Below are positions 48,763-61,800 of a DNA stretch of 64,000 nucleotides, in pieces. Made by a program: the position numbers and the translations under genes. Position 1 is the stretch's first letter. Each line of letters starts with the position of its first letter. Origin of the DNA: Heterotrichella gracilis (taxonomy: Eukaryota; Sar; Xanthophyceae; Tribonematales; Xanthonemataceae); the NCBI GenBank assembly GCA_032358255.1, contig JAULBX010031702.1, positions 103,555 through 167,554 on the forward strand. Reading direction: 5' to 3'. Below the pieces are notes generated by a model that saw only the letters and a program-made list of their open reading frames with translations, was not told where the DNA came from and did no database searches.

Positions 48763-51079
48763 TCACAGGTAGAAGCCCATGCCGATCTGCAATGGTTCGC
48801 CCTCCAGCGCCCATACAGACCTGTCCAACTCGAACCTGCAGCAATGAACACCCATTAGACACAATTTTTTTTCCACAGCCAATCCACAATGGCACCAACC
48901 AGCACTAGGTTGTAGTGTATATACAATACCCCACGCCACAAATACTGCAACAAAAAGTCCTGGCTTTTGACCGGCCTCAAACCCCACTGATTATGACCGC
49001 ACCCGCATGGGTCTAACATCACAATTGTGCACGTCTGCCACCTTTTCTTGCACTATCCTGATCGGACGGTTATTACATACCTGAATGTGCCCTTTGACGC
49101 TATCTGGAGCAGCGCTCGCCGGTCCTGCACAGCCTCCTTCTCCTCCGGGTACCACACGCCAGGCTGCGTGCCGCCCTGCAGCATGGTGATGGCAAAGGCC
49201 GCGGTGGATGTGCCAACACACTCTGACAGCTTCTTGTGCACGTACAGCCCTGCGGAGTTCTTGCCATTGACAAACTCCACCTCCACCCGCATGGCCACCT
49301 TCTCGCCTACAATGGGGTCCAGTAGGCGCACCGGGGCATCCGCCAGGGCTGCAAATGCCTTGATGAAGGTGCGGTCGGCCAGCAAGCCTGCACACATGCG
49401 GGTGGGTGGGTGGTGGCGATTCTACCATGCGTGGGATGGTGGGTGGACCGGCCCTGGGGGAATTGGCATGTGCACACGTTTTTTCTGTGCATGTAATGCA
49501 TTAAATGCACCCATGGCAGGAGTGGTGATGACCAAGCCACATGCAGTACATGCATGCAGGTGGATATTGTACAGCACAATTTGTGTCAAAGCACGTATTT
49601 GCAGCACATCAGGCACCTACAAGGTTCCTACCTTTCGGAACCAGCCTGGCTGTTAGCCACATGGCTACGTTCCATATGGCTGGGGCGGTGCCAAAGCGTG
49701 CCGAGACGGATGGAACCCGTAGGTTCTTGTGGCAGGAGGAGGTCTCTGGCAGGTTGTACAGGTACAGCCCTTTGCGGCCAATGCCGGGGCCAAAGTCCAC
49801 TGTGCGCCTGTTGCTGATCGGCGGTGCAATCACCTTGTTGCCGTCCCTGAAAGACATGAAAGCATTCAGGCCCACATTGCGCCTTGCAGCTATTGTCTGG
49901 TCCATTGCATGGCACAAACATTGTGATAGAAAATTTGATTGACTTAGGAAGAATCGTGTCCGACTGCAAAAACTCAGAAATTTGCTTCATATTTGCCAAA
50001 CAGCTGAGCAAATGTGAATCTTCAAGGAGAAAATCCACTTCAATCACCTGAAGTGGTGATTTTGCTTGTTGGTGACCACTTACTTGTACGCCACCACATC
50101 CTCCCCCGCCAGCAGCAGCGAGGTCTCCAGGATGGTTGGCCCCACCCCGCCGCTGCCTGCAGTGAAGTACGAGAACAGCAGCCGGCTGGGCTCCGCGCCC
50201 TCGCCGGCCTGTGGCTCCCGGTAGGTGTAGTCCTCGTTGTACTCTTGCCGGGCTGCAGGCAGCAGGGTACAGGTCAAGACACGAGCTGGGCAACGGGATT
50301 CATCAATCGGCTGAACTGAAAATCGTTCATGATCACTCAACATTCATCAGGGCTGTACCAGCTCACAAACAAACCGAAGCTGTCACTAGCATTGGCTTAG
50401 GTGGAATATTGCTGTGGATGGGTGTGCCATGGCTTGTCATTGCAACCAAGCGGTGTCACCCACCCATGGAAATGATGTGGGCCGCCATGACATTGCTGAC
50501 TCCTGGATATATCCCTGCCGTTGTTATTGCTGGCACGCCGGCTGCAAGCGCTTGCTGGTGGTAGGACTTTGCCTCCTCTGAGTAGTCTGTATCATCACAT
50601 ACATCCATGTAGGGGGTCTTGGTCTCGATTGCAGCTTCCAGAACCGCACAGCTGCCCTTGCGCTGGAACGGGCCTGCTGTGTGGATGACCAAATCTGCCC
50701 CCAGCAGGACGTCCCTCACTTGGGCTGGGTTGTCAATATCACACGCGGCAAAGCTGACTTTGGTTAGCTCTGGGTTCTTGACAGCGGCAGCAGCGAATGA
50801 CTCCTGTGACCTGCTGGCTAGAACCAGGTTGATGCCTGGCTGCTCCTTGAGCAAGGCTGCTGCTGTGGAAGCTCCCACCCGCCCTGTGCCTCCAAGGATC
50901 ACCACCCTCTTGCCAGCCTGCGAGGAGCCGTTTTCGCTCGCAGCGCTGCACACAACTGTTAGCTGGTGTCCATGTGGCTGGTGGTGACTGGTGCGTGGGG
51001 AGTGCTTGGCCCTCCTGGATGATGCTTGGAAGGGGATGCGGTGCCCAACCGCACCACACTGAAGCACACTGGCCGGCAT
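48763..51079 (-). CDS. saccharopine dehydrogenase-like NAD(P)-binding oxidoreductase, probably plastid
   Basis: The model has five exons: 51079-50464, 50252-50084, 49846-49632, 49387-49081 and 48835-48763, encoding 459 aa. Residues 1-55 are Ser/Arg/His-rich and end near VVCSAAS, like a chloroplast transit peptide with its cleavage site. The Rossmann core VVILGGTGRVGASTAAALL carries the GGTGRVG nucleotide loop, followed by LVLASR and VIHTAGPFQRKG, typical of the saccharopine dehydrogenase NADP-binding family. The end ALEGEPLQIGMGFYL closes the protein. Plants encode a similar plastid-predicted protein of unknown reaction. True lysine catabolism by this enzyme is not implied, because the family is broad. 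Confidence 0.85.
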
Positions 51080-52808
51080 GGTGCGCGCCGGTTTGATTGG
51101 ACACGACTAGCCCAGGTGGTTAGGGATGGCCTAGTTACTAGCCGTGGCTAGCTTGATGCCTCTTTACACAGATGAGGTTGGCCAAATCTATGTACTACAG
51201 CCACAACTGAAGGTTGTGAACCTGCACGTGTTTATTGGGTGATACACAAGTGAACGTTTGCCAGCAGAGGAGTTTTTCAAGTGGCGACGACTCGTACGAC
51301 ATTGGCCATCCAATATACTTGGCAACACTTTGGGTTGGTGTAATCTGGATACAGGGTTCAAAGAATAACCGCGTTTACTGCTAGCTAGGCCACTTGACGC
51401 ACCACAAAGGAGTATGGCAACTGTTGGCATCCATCGGCATATGCATGGACAACGAGTGGCCGAGAGAAACCCTAAATTGTATGAGAAACGAGGGGGAAAT
51501 AAGTAGCAAAACCCTAGATCCAATAACTGAATACAAAATACATAGTAGAAGTAATGTAAGCCAGGGCCCACAATTGGGAGCCACAATGCTCTTCAGGTGA
51601 GTGCTCATGTGCACAAGGACTCCCAGAAATTGGAAGCCACACTGCACCACTGTTGCATGTCTCCCCCATGCCTCTGTGCTACCCTAACTTTTGCTCCGGC
51701 CTGGAACTCCCACTGCCACGCTCAGGTTACATGCCCAACGGCTGTCCTGGTCCAGCCTAAGAAATGCCTGGGGCAGCCCATCTCGCACGGATGGCAAGGC
51801 TCCACCGTGCCCACCTGGCAACCATTGCAGCTCGGCACTGTGCCATAACCTTGCCCCACACCTCCCCACCAACCATATCTAGGTTTGACTCCTTTAAAAT
51901 CCACCGGCTGAAGGTTGACAACACAGCAGAAATATTGGAGGGAAACCCATAGTGTGACCTAGGTGTCAGGTGACAGCACATAGGTGGTGTGCCAGTGCCA
52001 GATCCCTGGGGAACTGATTTCAGCCATGCAAGGTGTTGCATCGTGCAACGGTCTGCTGATTGCTCCAACGTTTCGTTAGCACCTGATGCAAGTAGTACCT
52101 GTGCGTAACCATATGCGTGTCAAGCTGGAGAGAAATTCCACAAGCATGTTCGAAATGCATGCATGGCATGCCATGACAAGCGCGACACTATCGCTTGTGG
52201 TGAAGCTTTCGCTGATGTATTGGGATTTAAAGGCGCAACGTTTTACCAGCTGCCTTCGGCCTGTGCGCGTGTTCGGCAGCCCGTTTAATACATACATGTG
52301 AATAAAACGAGCATGCATGCATGCGAATGCACTTCAATTTTGGTGTCGCGGTTTGAGACAAGACGTGGGCTAGACCTGGGCTAGACTCTATTGGCTGATT
52401 CTTCCGTGTGTTTGATTCCGACGGGAGCCCACGCGCGTTGACCTGGTGTTGGCGAGACCCGGGCTTCGCGACCCCACGTAAGGGTTTGGCTGCCACAGCA
52501 CTTGCTCAGCTCTGCGACTCGTCCACACGAGGGGCTCATCCGCTGCTTGGTTACATAAACAGTTCTGTTAACAGAAGAAAAGGTACTGCTTACCAGTCGT
52601 AGTCACAAGGTCTGAACACTGCCAGGATATGTGCATGATTGGGTTCAGGACAAGGGACATCCAGGACCGGTTATGCACATAGCCCAAAGCCGTTGAGAAG
52701 GCAACCATGTGACGCAATGAACGTGTCAAACACAATACCTGTGTTCTTTCGATATGGCACTTAATGCCCGAGATGGCCAGCCGTTGACAACCAACCTTAG
52801 ACTTATGC
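51080..52808. promoter_or_regulatory. shared upstream region of the divergent oxidoreductase and sacsin-like genes
   Basis: About 1.7 kb between two divergent start codons. No domain-bearing ORF. GCATGCATGC words occur near 52155 and 52312, and a short AAACCCTAAA telomere-like word near 51468. The sacsin-like mRNA could have an untranslated first exon here. Confidence 0.45.
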
Positions 52809-55800
52809 ATGCATATCAGTAGTGCACAAATGGACATCTGGCAAGACTTTGGCCAGAAAGTCTCCTTGACCAGCAGGATCCGAGAGATCTTAATCAACTA
52901 CCCTGAAGGAACAAGCATCTTGAAAGAAGTTATTCAAGTGCGTACGCATATGCGCACTTTAGTTTTTCTGGTTGATAGTCCTAGGCGACTGATCCACGGG
53001 TTGCTGCGGTGTTGTCTGCACTACCTGTGACTCCTGTGTTGTTCTGTTGACTGTTGTTTGTTTTTGTTGTTCAAACAACGAGGCACACCGCCTGAAACGC
53101 ATCCATGCTTGACCAGCCTGGCATTGTGGAATGCAGAATGCCGATGACGCTGGTGCAACCATAGTCAGGTTCTGCCTTGACCGCAGAAGCCATGGAACAG
53201 GTATGGATTCCCGCTGCCAGTAGTGTCCCCTGCATGAGGCCACATTTGGGTATCACATGCCGGCATTGCCCGCACGCACCCCTCGGGCACTTTGGCACAC
53301 CAAAACCCTCACTCCACAGGCACTCTGGCGTATGATAAACTTGCTGGCTTCCAAGGCCCAGCACTGTATGCGTACAACAACGCCACCTTCTCAGATGCGG
53401 ATCTAGAGTCGATCAGCCGCATTGGAGACAGTGTCAAGCGGGAGCAAGCAGGCAAAACTGGCCGGTTTGGTGTGGGGTTCAACTCCTGCTACCACATTAC
53501 AGACCTGCCTTCCTTTGTCAGTGGAGAGCACCTGGTCATCTTTGACCCACACTGCCAGTACCTGCCAAATGTCTCGTCTGCAAACCCAGGGAAGCGCATC
53601 AATTTCGTGCAGCATCCAATTGTTGACCAGCACCATGACCTGTGCGAACCGTACATGGTGTTTGGATGTGACATGCGGCAGCAGTTCCAGGGCACACTTT
53701 TCAGATACCCGCTGCGGACTGTGTCATTGGCCAAGTCGAGCCAAGTCTCCAAGCAGGTACGACTTAATGGATGCGTGGTACGGGGAACACATTGTTCACA
53801 CTTCATTACACTAACACCTGGTGCATAAGTCCCTTGGCATTCCTTGACAGCCATGTTGATGTGATAAGCTGACGAGATTCCTTTGTCCAGGTGTACACAG
53901 CAGACAAGATCCATGACCTGTTGCAATCCTTGCAAGTGGAAGCTGTGGCGGCCATGCTTTTCCTCAAGCATGTGGAGCGGCTGGAGGTCAGTGAAATGCA
54001 GCCAGGCAGTGCATTAGATCACCACCACACCTCAGCATTGTCCCAAAATGCATCCTGGGCGAGTCACTCACCCATGTTGTTGGTTGGCGCAGGTCCTGGA
54101 ATGGCCAAGTGGTGCTGCGCAACCACAGCTGGGGTTCACCATATCTCTACAGGATGTGGGTCCGCGGTTGCAGGCGAGCAGGTCCCTGTTCCTTCAAGCG
54201 GCGAGGTCCATGGCTGGGCCTGATGCCATGCAGGTGATTTCCCGGGTGCACACAGCGGTGTTTGCTGCCCATGATCACAGCACTGGGCTGCAGGAGGAGC
54301 ATCGGTTTCTGGTGGGGCAGATGAAGGGCGGCGGTGCAGCTGCGCAGTTTGCACTTGAAGCTTCGAAGCAGTTCAACGCGCCGCTAGTGCCGTGGGGCGC
54401 GGTGGCTGTTCCTCTGCAGGGATCAGGTACGCACCCATATTTCATGTCTTATAATTTTGTTACATTCCATGTGCTTCTTGCTGCATGGTCACAATCACCG
54501 CATGCAGGCCCCGTTACGATCCTATGGTATGTCCTGCAGGAGCGGACAGCATGGGCCTGTGTTTCTGCTTCCTTCCGCTCCCTGTGAAAACCGGGTTGCA
54601 TGCCCATGTGAATGGCTTCTTTGAGCTATCCACCAACCGGCGGGACGTGTGGTATGGGAGCGACATGACAGGCAGCGGCAAGATGCGCTCAGACTGGAAC
54701 GTCATGCTGCTGAAGCAGGTCATTGGGCCGGTGTTTGCGCGCATGCTGGTGCAATGTGCAGACCTCCTGGGGCCCAGTGCGGAGTTTTTCAGGCAATGGC
54801 CCAGGCGCGGGCTGAAGGAGCCGTGGAGCTTGCTGGCACAGGCTGTGTACGAGCACCTTGCTGAGGTGGCATGTGCGTACACGCTTGTGGAGCCACACTG
54901 GATCAAGCCATCGCAGGCAGTGTACCCCGATACAATCTGTGACAGGTGAGACAGCTCAAATCTGGCCCAGTCTCTATGGGTGCTTTATAGGTCTTGCAGC
55001 AGCCGTGCATGCATAATCATGTGGGGTGTTGGCGCTGCTCATGGTTGGTGTTGAATACAACATACTTTCCATGGGCATGACCATTGCTCCACTGCAATCA
55101 TATGGTACAGGAATCAACAGTTCAACAACATCAACTCATTGTTTACTTGTATAGGGACCCTGTCCTACAGCAATCGCTGGTTGCAGCTGGGATGCCAGTG
55201 CTGGCCATGCCTCATGAAATCGCAGAGATGTTCCTGCTGCACAGCGTGCGCTCACCGCAGCTCCTCAGCCCAGCCATGGTACGCAGCCATCTGCGAAACA
55301 ACTCGAGCGCCACTTTCACTGCTGCCCAAGCTGTGACGCTGCTGGGTTACTGCATGTCAGACATCGATGACGAGGATGCTCAGTCAGCCAGGCAGCTACA
55401 AGGACTGAAGCTGTTGCCCTTATTGGATGGGAGCCTGGGGCTGCTGAGCTCAGCAGGGCAGAGTGACCAGCCATGCTTTTTCCTGACGAGTGAGGAAGAG
55501 CGAGAGCTGTTGAAAGGGGCTGCTAGCCTTGTGGTGGACGTTTCAATGACTGGGGAGGGACTCGGGGAGAGGTATGGTGTTTTTGGTTCCTCAGCAAACC
55601 CACATACGTCTATGTAACTGTGCACTTCTGCCGAGCACCAGGCAGGCATAACATAATGGCATACCGGATTCAATGGCAAATGCAAACGCGGTTTTTGTGC
55701 AGGTTGAAACTGATTGCAAGCCGGCAGTTCCTCAACCTATCCCTGGTGACATCGCGAGCACTTGCTGGCACATTTCTTCCCATTCTATTACCACAACAGT

Positions 55801-58800
55801 GGTGGGGAGCATCAACTGTTATGTGGCAGCCCGAGGATGGTGGTCAGCCTTCTGTGGAATGGATGCAAATGCTGCATTGCAAATTCCAGGTGCATACTTG
55901 CTCTTGAACGTTGCTTTTACGACCTTGTGAGGATTGTGCACAATGGCGTTGACGCTGTGGCTTGCTGCAGGAGTTTGATCGCCTTGATGAGTTTGCTGGA
56001 TGGCCACTCATTCCCACCACAGGGCAACCACGCCGCCTGCACCAGCTGGGGTCTGTAGACCAGTGTGTGGTCGTCTCTCCACCTGATGTCATTGACAGAT
56101 GGCCTACTGGAATGGATGTCACTCTGGAAGCAATTGGGTGCAGGTAAGCCTGTCGTTCTATAGGTTTCCAGAATGTTGATGTGTAGAATGCTAATGAGGC
56201 TCGCTTGTTTCTTGTAGGTTGCTCGACAAAGATATAGCGCCAGCTTCTGGAGGTCTGTACCACTATGTACAAGATAGCTCGGGGCCAGGGGTTTTGAAAG
56301 CAATCCGCAGCGCATTGGAGACTGCACAGCAGGATGGATCAAGTACATGGCTGACAGAAGCTGGGCAAGGTCTCCTTTCAGCACACCAGAGGCGCATGTT
56401 GCGCCAGTATCTGCTTCAGCAACAATGGCTGCAGGGCATGGATGCCCAGACTGTGCAGTTCCTGAGGCAGCTGCCCATTTTTGAACTGGACAATCCTGCA
56501 GCTGCACTTCAACAAACCGCTACCTCTGAAGGCGCTCACGATGATTTAGGGCAGCATTCAGCTGCATCGAGCACAGCACATGCAGCTTCAGGGCATGTTT
56601 TTGTTGATTTGAGACAGCCAAAATTCCTTGCTCCTGCTGGCACATCCAGAGAGACGCTTGGGGAGCAATTCATATCGTGCAGCAGCTCCCAAGAATTTGC
56701 GGTTTTGACCAAGTTTTTGGGAGTGGAGCAGCTTCCAGCAGCAAAATTCTATCGCGAGTTTGTTTTCAGCAGGATTGGCAGCATCCAGAGCGACGTGAGA
56801 GAGAGAGTCATGCGCACAGTTTTGCTTCAGCTTCCCCAATTGATTTCAGAGGACAAGTCAATCATGCAACAACTGCAGTCGCTAGCATTTGTCAGCACAG
56901 CATCAGGCTCTTTGAAAGCACCAAGCCAGTTGTACGATCCGCACAATCTGAAACTGGCGGCGTTGCTGGATCCGGGCACAAGCTTCCCCAGCGGTGAGCA
57001 TGCACATTTGTATAAATACAAAATACCTTGTCATTATTGGCCAAGGAAAGCATCTCTGTTTGACTCGTCCACTGTTTACATGACCCCAGACTTGGTCAAC
57101 AATACATTCTGCAAAACTGGAAACTACCCGGTTAATTATAATTTTCCAATAATGCAGGGCTGTATGTGGAGGACGAGGCATGCCTGACCGCTCTCCAACA
57201 GTTGGGCATGCGGACAACCATCACCACAGATACCATAATGGATGCAGCGCTATCCATTCAAGGACTGGCAGGAACGGACGAAGATGCTGCAGTTGAAAGG
57301 TACTGAACCACTCGTTTGCATTCACATTTATGCACTGGTCCATCTGCGTCATCGGTGACGACTCATGACTGAACTGGATTTGCGTGTAGGGGCAAAGCCT
57401 TGTTGGCATACCTAGAGGCAGAAGCTGGCAGCTTCCTGGGCAGCTTGCAGGGTGGCACCCACATCGACAAGCTGCTTGTGCGCATGTCAACTCTGCTCAA
57501 GCAGGACAAGCAGCAATCCCAGGTGGGCTTGCGATGGACATCCTGACAGTGGTTGCACTTGTGTTTTCACTAGCCTGCAATCATTTGCATTTTTATTATG
57601 CAAGCACTGCCACGTGCAATATATTGTGTAGTTTAATGTGCAGCTTAAGAGCATGATATACTGTGCAGCGCACCCATAACTTGCGATGTCATATTCGATG
57701 CCAATAACTGTGGCACCACATTACTGTGTCACTTAAAAGTGGCAGCCCATAGGCTACATGCGCAGGCCATTCCTAAACTTCCATCTGTACATTGCCCTGC
57801 AGCTGGAAGTTGCCAGGTTCTGGATGGAGCTTTCCAACATTGCCTGGTGCCCTGTGCTGTCCACGCCACCTGCTTCCGGCCTGCCCTGGCCCCAGCAGTC
57901 GGAGCGCCTTGCCCCACCACGATCTGTGCGCCCAGCAAGTGACATGTGGCTGGTGTCAGCCACGCTGCGCATACTGGATGGAGAATGCAGGTGGGAGCGC
58001 ACACACGCCATAAACCCCTGGATTGCATGCTGCTGATCTGTGACTTCTGGAATTTATTGCGGCCGGTGTACTATGAATGTGTCGTGGGCGAGTGCTGAGC
58101 AAAGGCATAGATACAAATATAGAGACAGGACGTTTTTGTTTTGGGTATCTACCTCCTTTCTGACCATGATTGGCATGCGGGTATATTGCAGGTCGTCAGC
58201 TCTTGCGCATGCGCTAGGCTGGGCCTCAGCACCCCCCGGCAGCATCCTGGCTGCGCAGCTGATGGAGCTTGGTACCAGGAACCGCCACGTGGACAGCACT
58301 GCCACGTGTCAGCTGCTGGCAGCAATCGTGCCTCAGCTGTACACCGCACTGGTTGACCTGGACAGCCAGCAACTGGAGGTGGCCAAGGCACTGCTGGTGC
58401 AGGCGCCCTGCATATGGGTGGGAAATGGGTTTGCTACGGCTGATCAGGTGGCATTCAGGTGCGGTGCAATGGTCCCCAGGTTAGGGATCATCTCATGTCT
58501 TGCTTTACAGAACAATGGTGCTCTTTGCTTCTATGCATTGTCTCTCTGACGACTCCTTGGGACTCCCTAGTTATATTAACATCGATGCATGCAGGGGTCC
58601 CATGAATCTTGCGCCCTGGCTGTATGTCATTTCCATGGACTTGGCGCCATTCAACGATCTGCTGGTGCAGCTGGGGGCGCAGGAGCACTTTGGGCCTGAG
58701 CAGTACGCTTCAGTGCTGTCTGACATGCAGCAGCAAGCTGGGGGCCAACCCCTGGGAGGGCTGCAGCTGGAACAGGCCATATCCATTGTGCAGGTGTGTG

Positions 58801-61800
58801 GCCGTGAGTGCCTGGTCACATGTTTACAATCATGAATTGTTGCAATGGCATGCAACCGCAAATGGTGCATTGTTACTGAAAGACACTACTCTTTTCCATT
58901 TAACTTATTTATATCTATTTCAAAGGCTGTACCATATTGTAATTATGTTGGAAGTTACAGACTGTACCATATGCGTGTCTCTTGCAGGCATTGTCCGACA
59001 TGACACTTGCTGGCGCTGTGGTGTATGTGCCTGATGCCAAGGGCATTCTCAGCGAGGCATCCAACCTGGTATTCAATGATGCACCGTGGTTGGACTCAGC
59101 GCAGGACGTGAGCCTGGTGCACCCAAACATCTCCCACAAGGTACAAGAAAATCATGCTGCTTGTTTTTAATTGAGATTGTGCTGCCATGATTTTGCTTAA
59201 ATTTTGCTTAAATAAAAGAGTTGTTGTATGGTCTTGGGCTCTGATCACCCGCTCGGCTGATGATTAGTATATACGCGCCTGAGGCTCAGCTCCCACTGTA
59301 ACTTCAACCTCACGACATGTATTGTGAACTTGGCAGGTGGCCGAGTCCTTGGGCGTTGTGTCCCTGCGCCGCACGCTATTGGCCCAGAGCGCGGATTCCA
59401 TGTCTCTGGCGATGCACTCTGTGGAGGCGTTCGGACAGAGCGAGGCCTTAACCACGCGCCTCAAGCACATCATCGACGCCTATGCTGATGGGCCAGGCAT
59501 TCTGATGGAGCTGATTCAGAATGCAGATGATGCAGGGGCGTCTGAGGTTGCTTTCTTGCTGGACAATACCTCGTATCCCACCAACAGCATTTTGTCACCA
59601 TCCATGGCAGTATGGCAGGGCCCGTCGCTGTGCTGCTACAACGATGCTCTGTTCTCCCCTGCTGACTTCCACAACATCAGTCGCATTGGGCAGGACAGCA
59701 AGCTTGAGAAGCCAGCGGCAACAGGTATAGAAGCTTGTTCACAGTTCATGGGCTACGGCTTTTTTGTATGCATGCTGTACCCAGTCCCTAGCCAATTTAT
59801 GCATATCTGAGCAACACGCGGATTAGATAATGAAAACGTTAAAAGCATAATCGCTTTGTGGTGGTTTTCTTGTTGCAATTTTATTCTATCAACCACATTG
59901 CTTCAAGCACACTTGGCTATTTTGCAGGACGGTTGTATTGAGCACGTTTGGCTGTTTTGCAGGACGGTTTGGGCTTGGCTTCAATGCAGTCTACCATTTC
60001 ACGGACCTCCCTAGCTTTGTGAGCGGGGACTACGTGGTGATGTTTGACCCCCATGCAAAATACCTGCCCGGTGTCTCCCCTGCACAGCCTGGGCTCAAGA
60101 TTGCGTTCCAGAAGGCCAAGCTGCTGAGCCAGTTCCCAGACGCGTTTGCTCCCTACCTGCAATTTCAGTGCAATCTGCAGGAGCATTACCCTGGAACGCT
60201 ATTCAGGTTCCCATTGAGGTAATCATTTCCGCAAATAATTAGTGTTTCCAATTCCCATATCAACCTTGGTTGGTTACTCAGCATGATAGTGCTGCATATC
60301 ACGCACATCACACCTGCTTTCCATGATTCAACAGTAAGCAATTGTCTGTTAATACAGGAATGAGGCTGCGGCAAAGAAGAGTGAAATCAAGGCTGCACCT
60401 TACGCTCCAGCAGATGTGCTCAGCCTGTTTTCCACTTTCCAGCAGCATGCTGTCAAGACGCTGCTATTCCTCAAGAACGTCAAGTCTGTGGCTGTGTTTG
60501 TGAAGGAGGACGGACAGCAACCAGTGTTGCTGTACAAAGCTGACATCAACATACCACAGGTGCAACATGGTAGAATTCGTAGGCTAATGACCAAGCAGAT
60601 GATTGCTTTTCAAACCGTTGTTCATTCAAAATTTGGCCTGAAGTTTGGTGTTGTGTTATGCAGGGCGGTGTCTCACCACAAGCAGTTGTCGCACAGTTTG
60701 TCAAGTCCAGCAGGGGTGGCTCACGTGCTGACAAGGAAACCTTTTACAAGAAGCTTGGGAGCACCTCTGCTTTGCAACTGCCATCCATCTGCCAGGGAGT
60801 CACAATCAACTTTGAGTCGCCAGGTATAATTAATTGTATTCCAGGAAGTCATGTCAACCTGTTCGTTTTGTTTGAAAAACCCACCGTGGTCGAGAGGGGT
60901 TTTTCACATGGAGATCTTCCATGGTACTGGTGCACTCCATGTCAACATAACAGTACCTACACAAAGGCAAGCTTAGCTCACCTGGCTGGGTTCATCTGCA
61001 GGTGGCAACCAGACGCATGACTGGATGATCTGCTGTGCAATGGGTGGTGGAAGGCCACAGCAAATGGCAGCCAGCACTGCATCCACTGGCAGGGGGCTGG
61101 TCCCATGGGTGGGCGTGGCTGCTCCACTGACCTCCCCTTCACCCCAACCCACCCCTCCCCTAGGCCAAGCCTTCTGCTTCCTCCCCTTGCCCGTGCACAC
61201 TGGCCTGCCGGTGCATGTCAATGGCTACTTTGAGCTGTCCAGCAATCGACGGGACATTTGGTATGGCCAGGACATGGCTGGCAGCGGCAAGATGCGCTCC
61301 GACTGGAACGTGTGCCTGATGGAGGATGCGGTGGCGCCGGCATACGCGCGCCTGCTGGTGCACGCTGCACAGGTGGGATCAAGAAGCAAAGTATCTACAT
61401 GTGTGCCTGCAATACAGCCAAATAGCAGTAGTTCATGATGTGATTGGCTCCACCAGCCAGCCCTATTCTGCACTGCTTGTGCCATCTCTGCTGCATCAGG
61501 AGGGAGCTGCAAGTGTGTATACACACATCGCCAGGTGGGGATTGTGCCCGCCGCTCATTTCAGTGTATTCAATGCATTAAAGATTGCTGCAATGCTGAGT
61601 GACGTGCCTGCCCCTCCACTCTGCGCCTCACACATACCCCCTTGGGTGCAGGTCATGGGCCCATCACCCGCCTTCTGGAGCCTGTTCCCGCAGCGCCCCC
61701 TGCCTGAGCCCTGGGGCCTGCTGGTGCGCCACCTGTACGCTGACCTGGCGGCCCACCCTGTGCTGTGGACGGATGCGCTGTCAGGCGCGTGGCGCACGCC

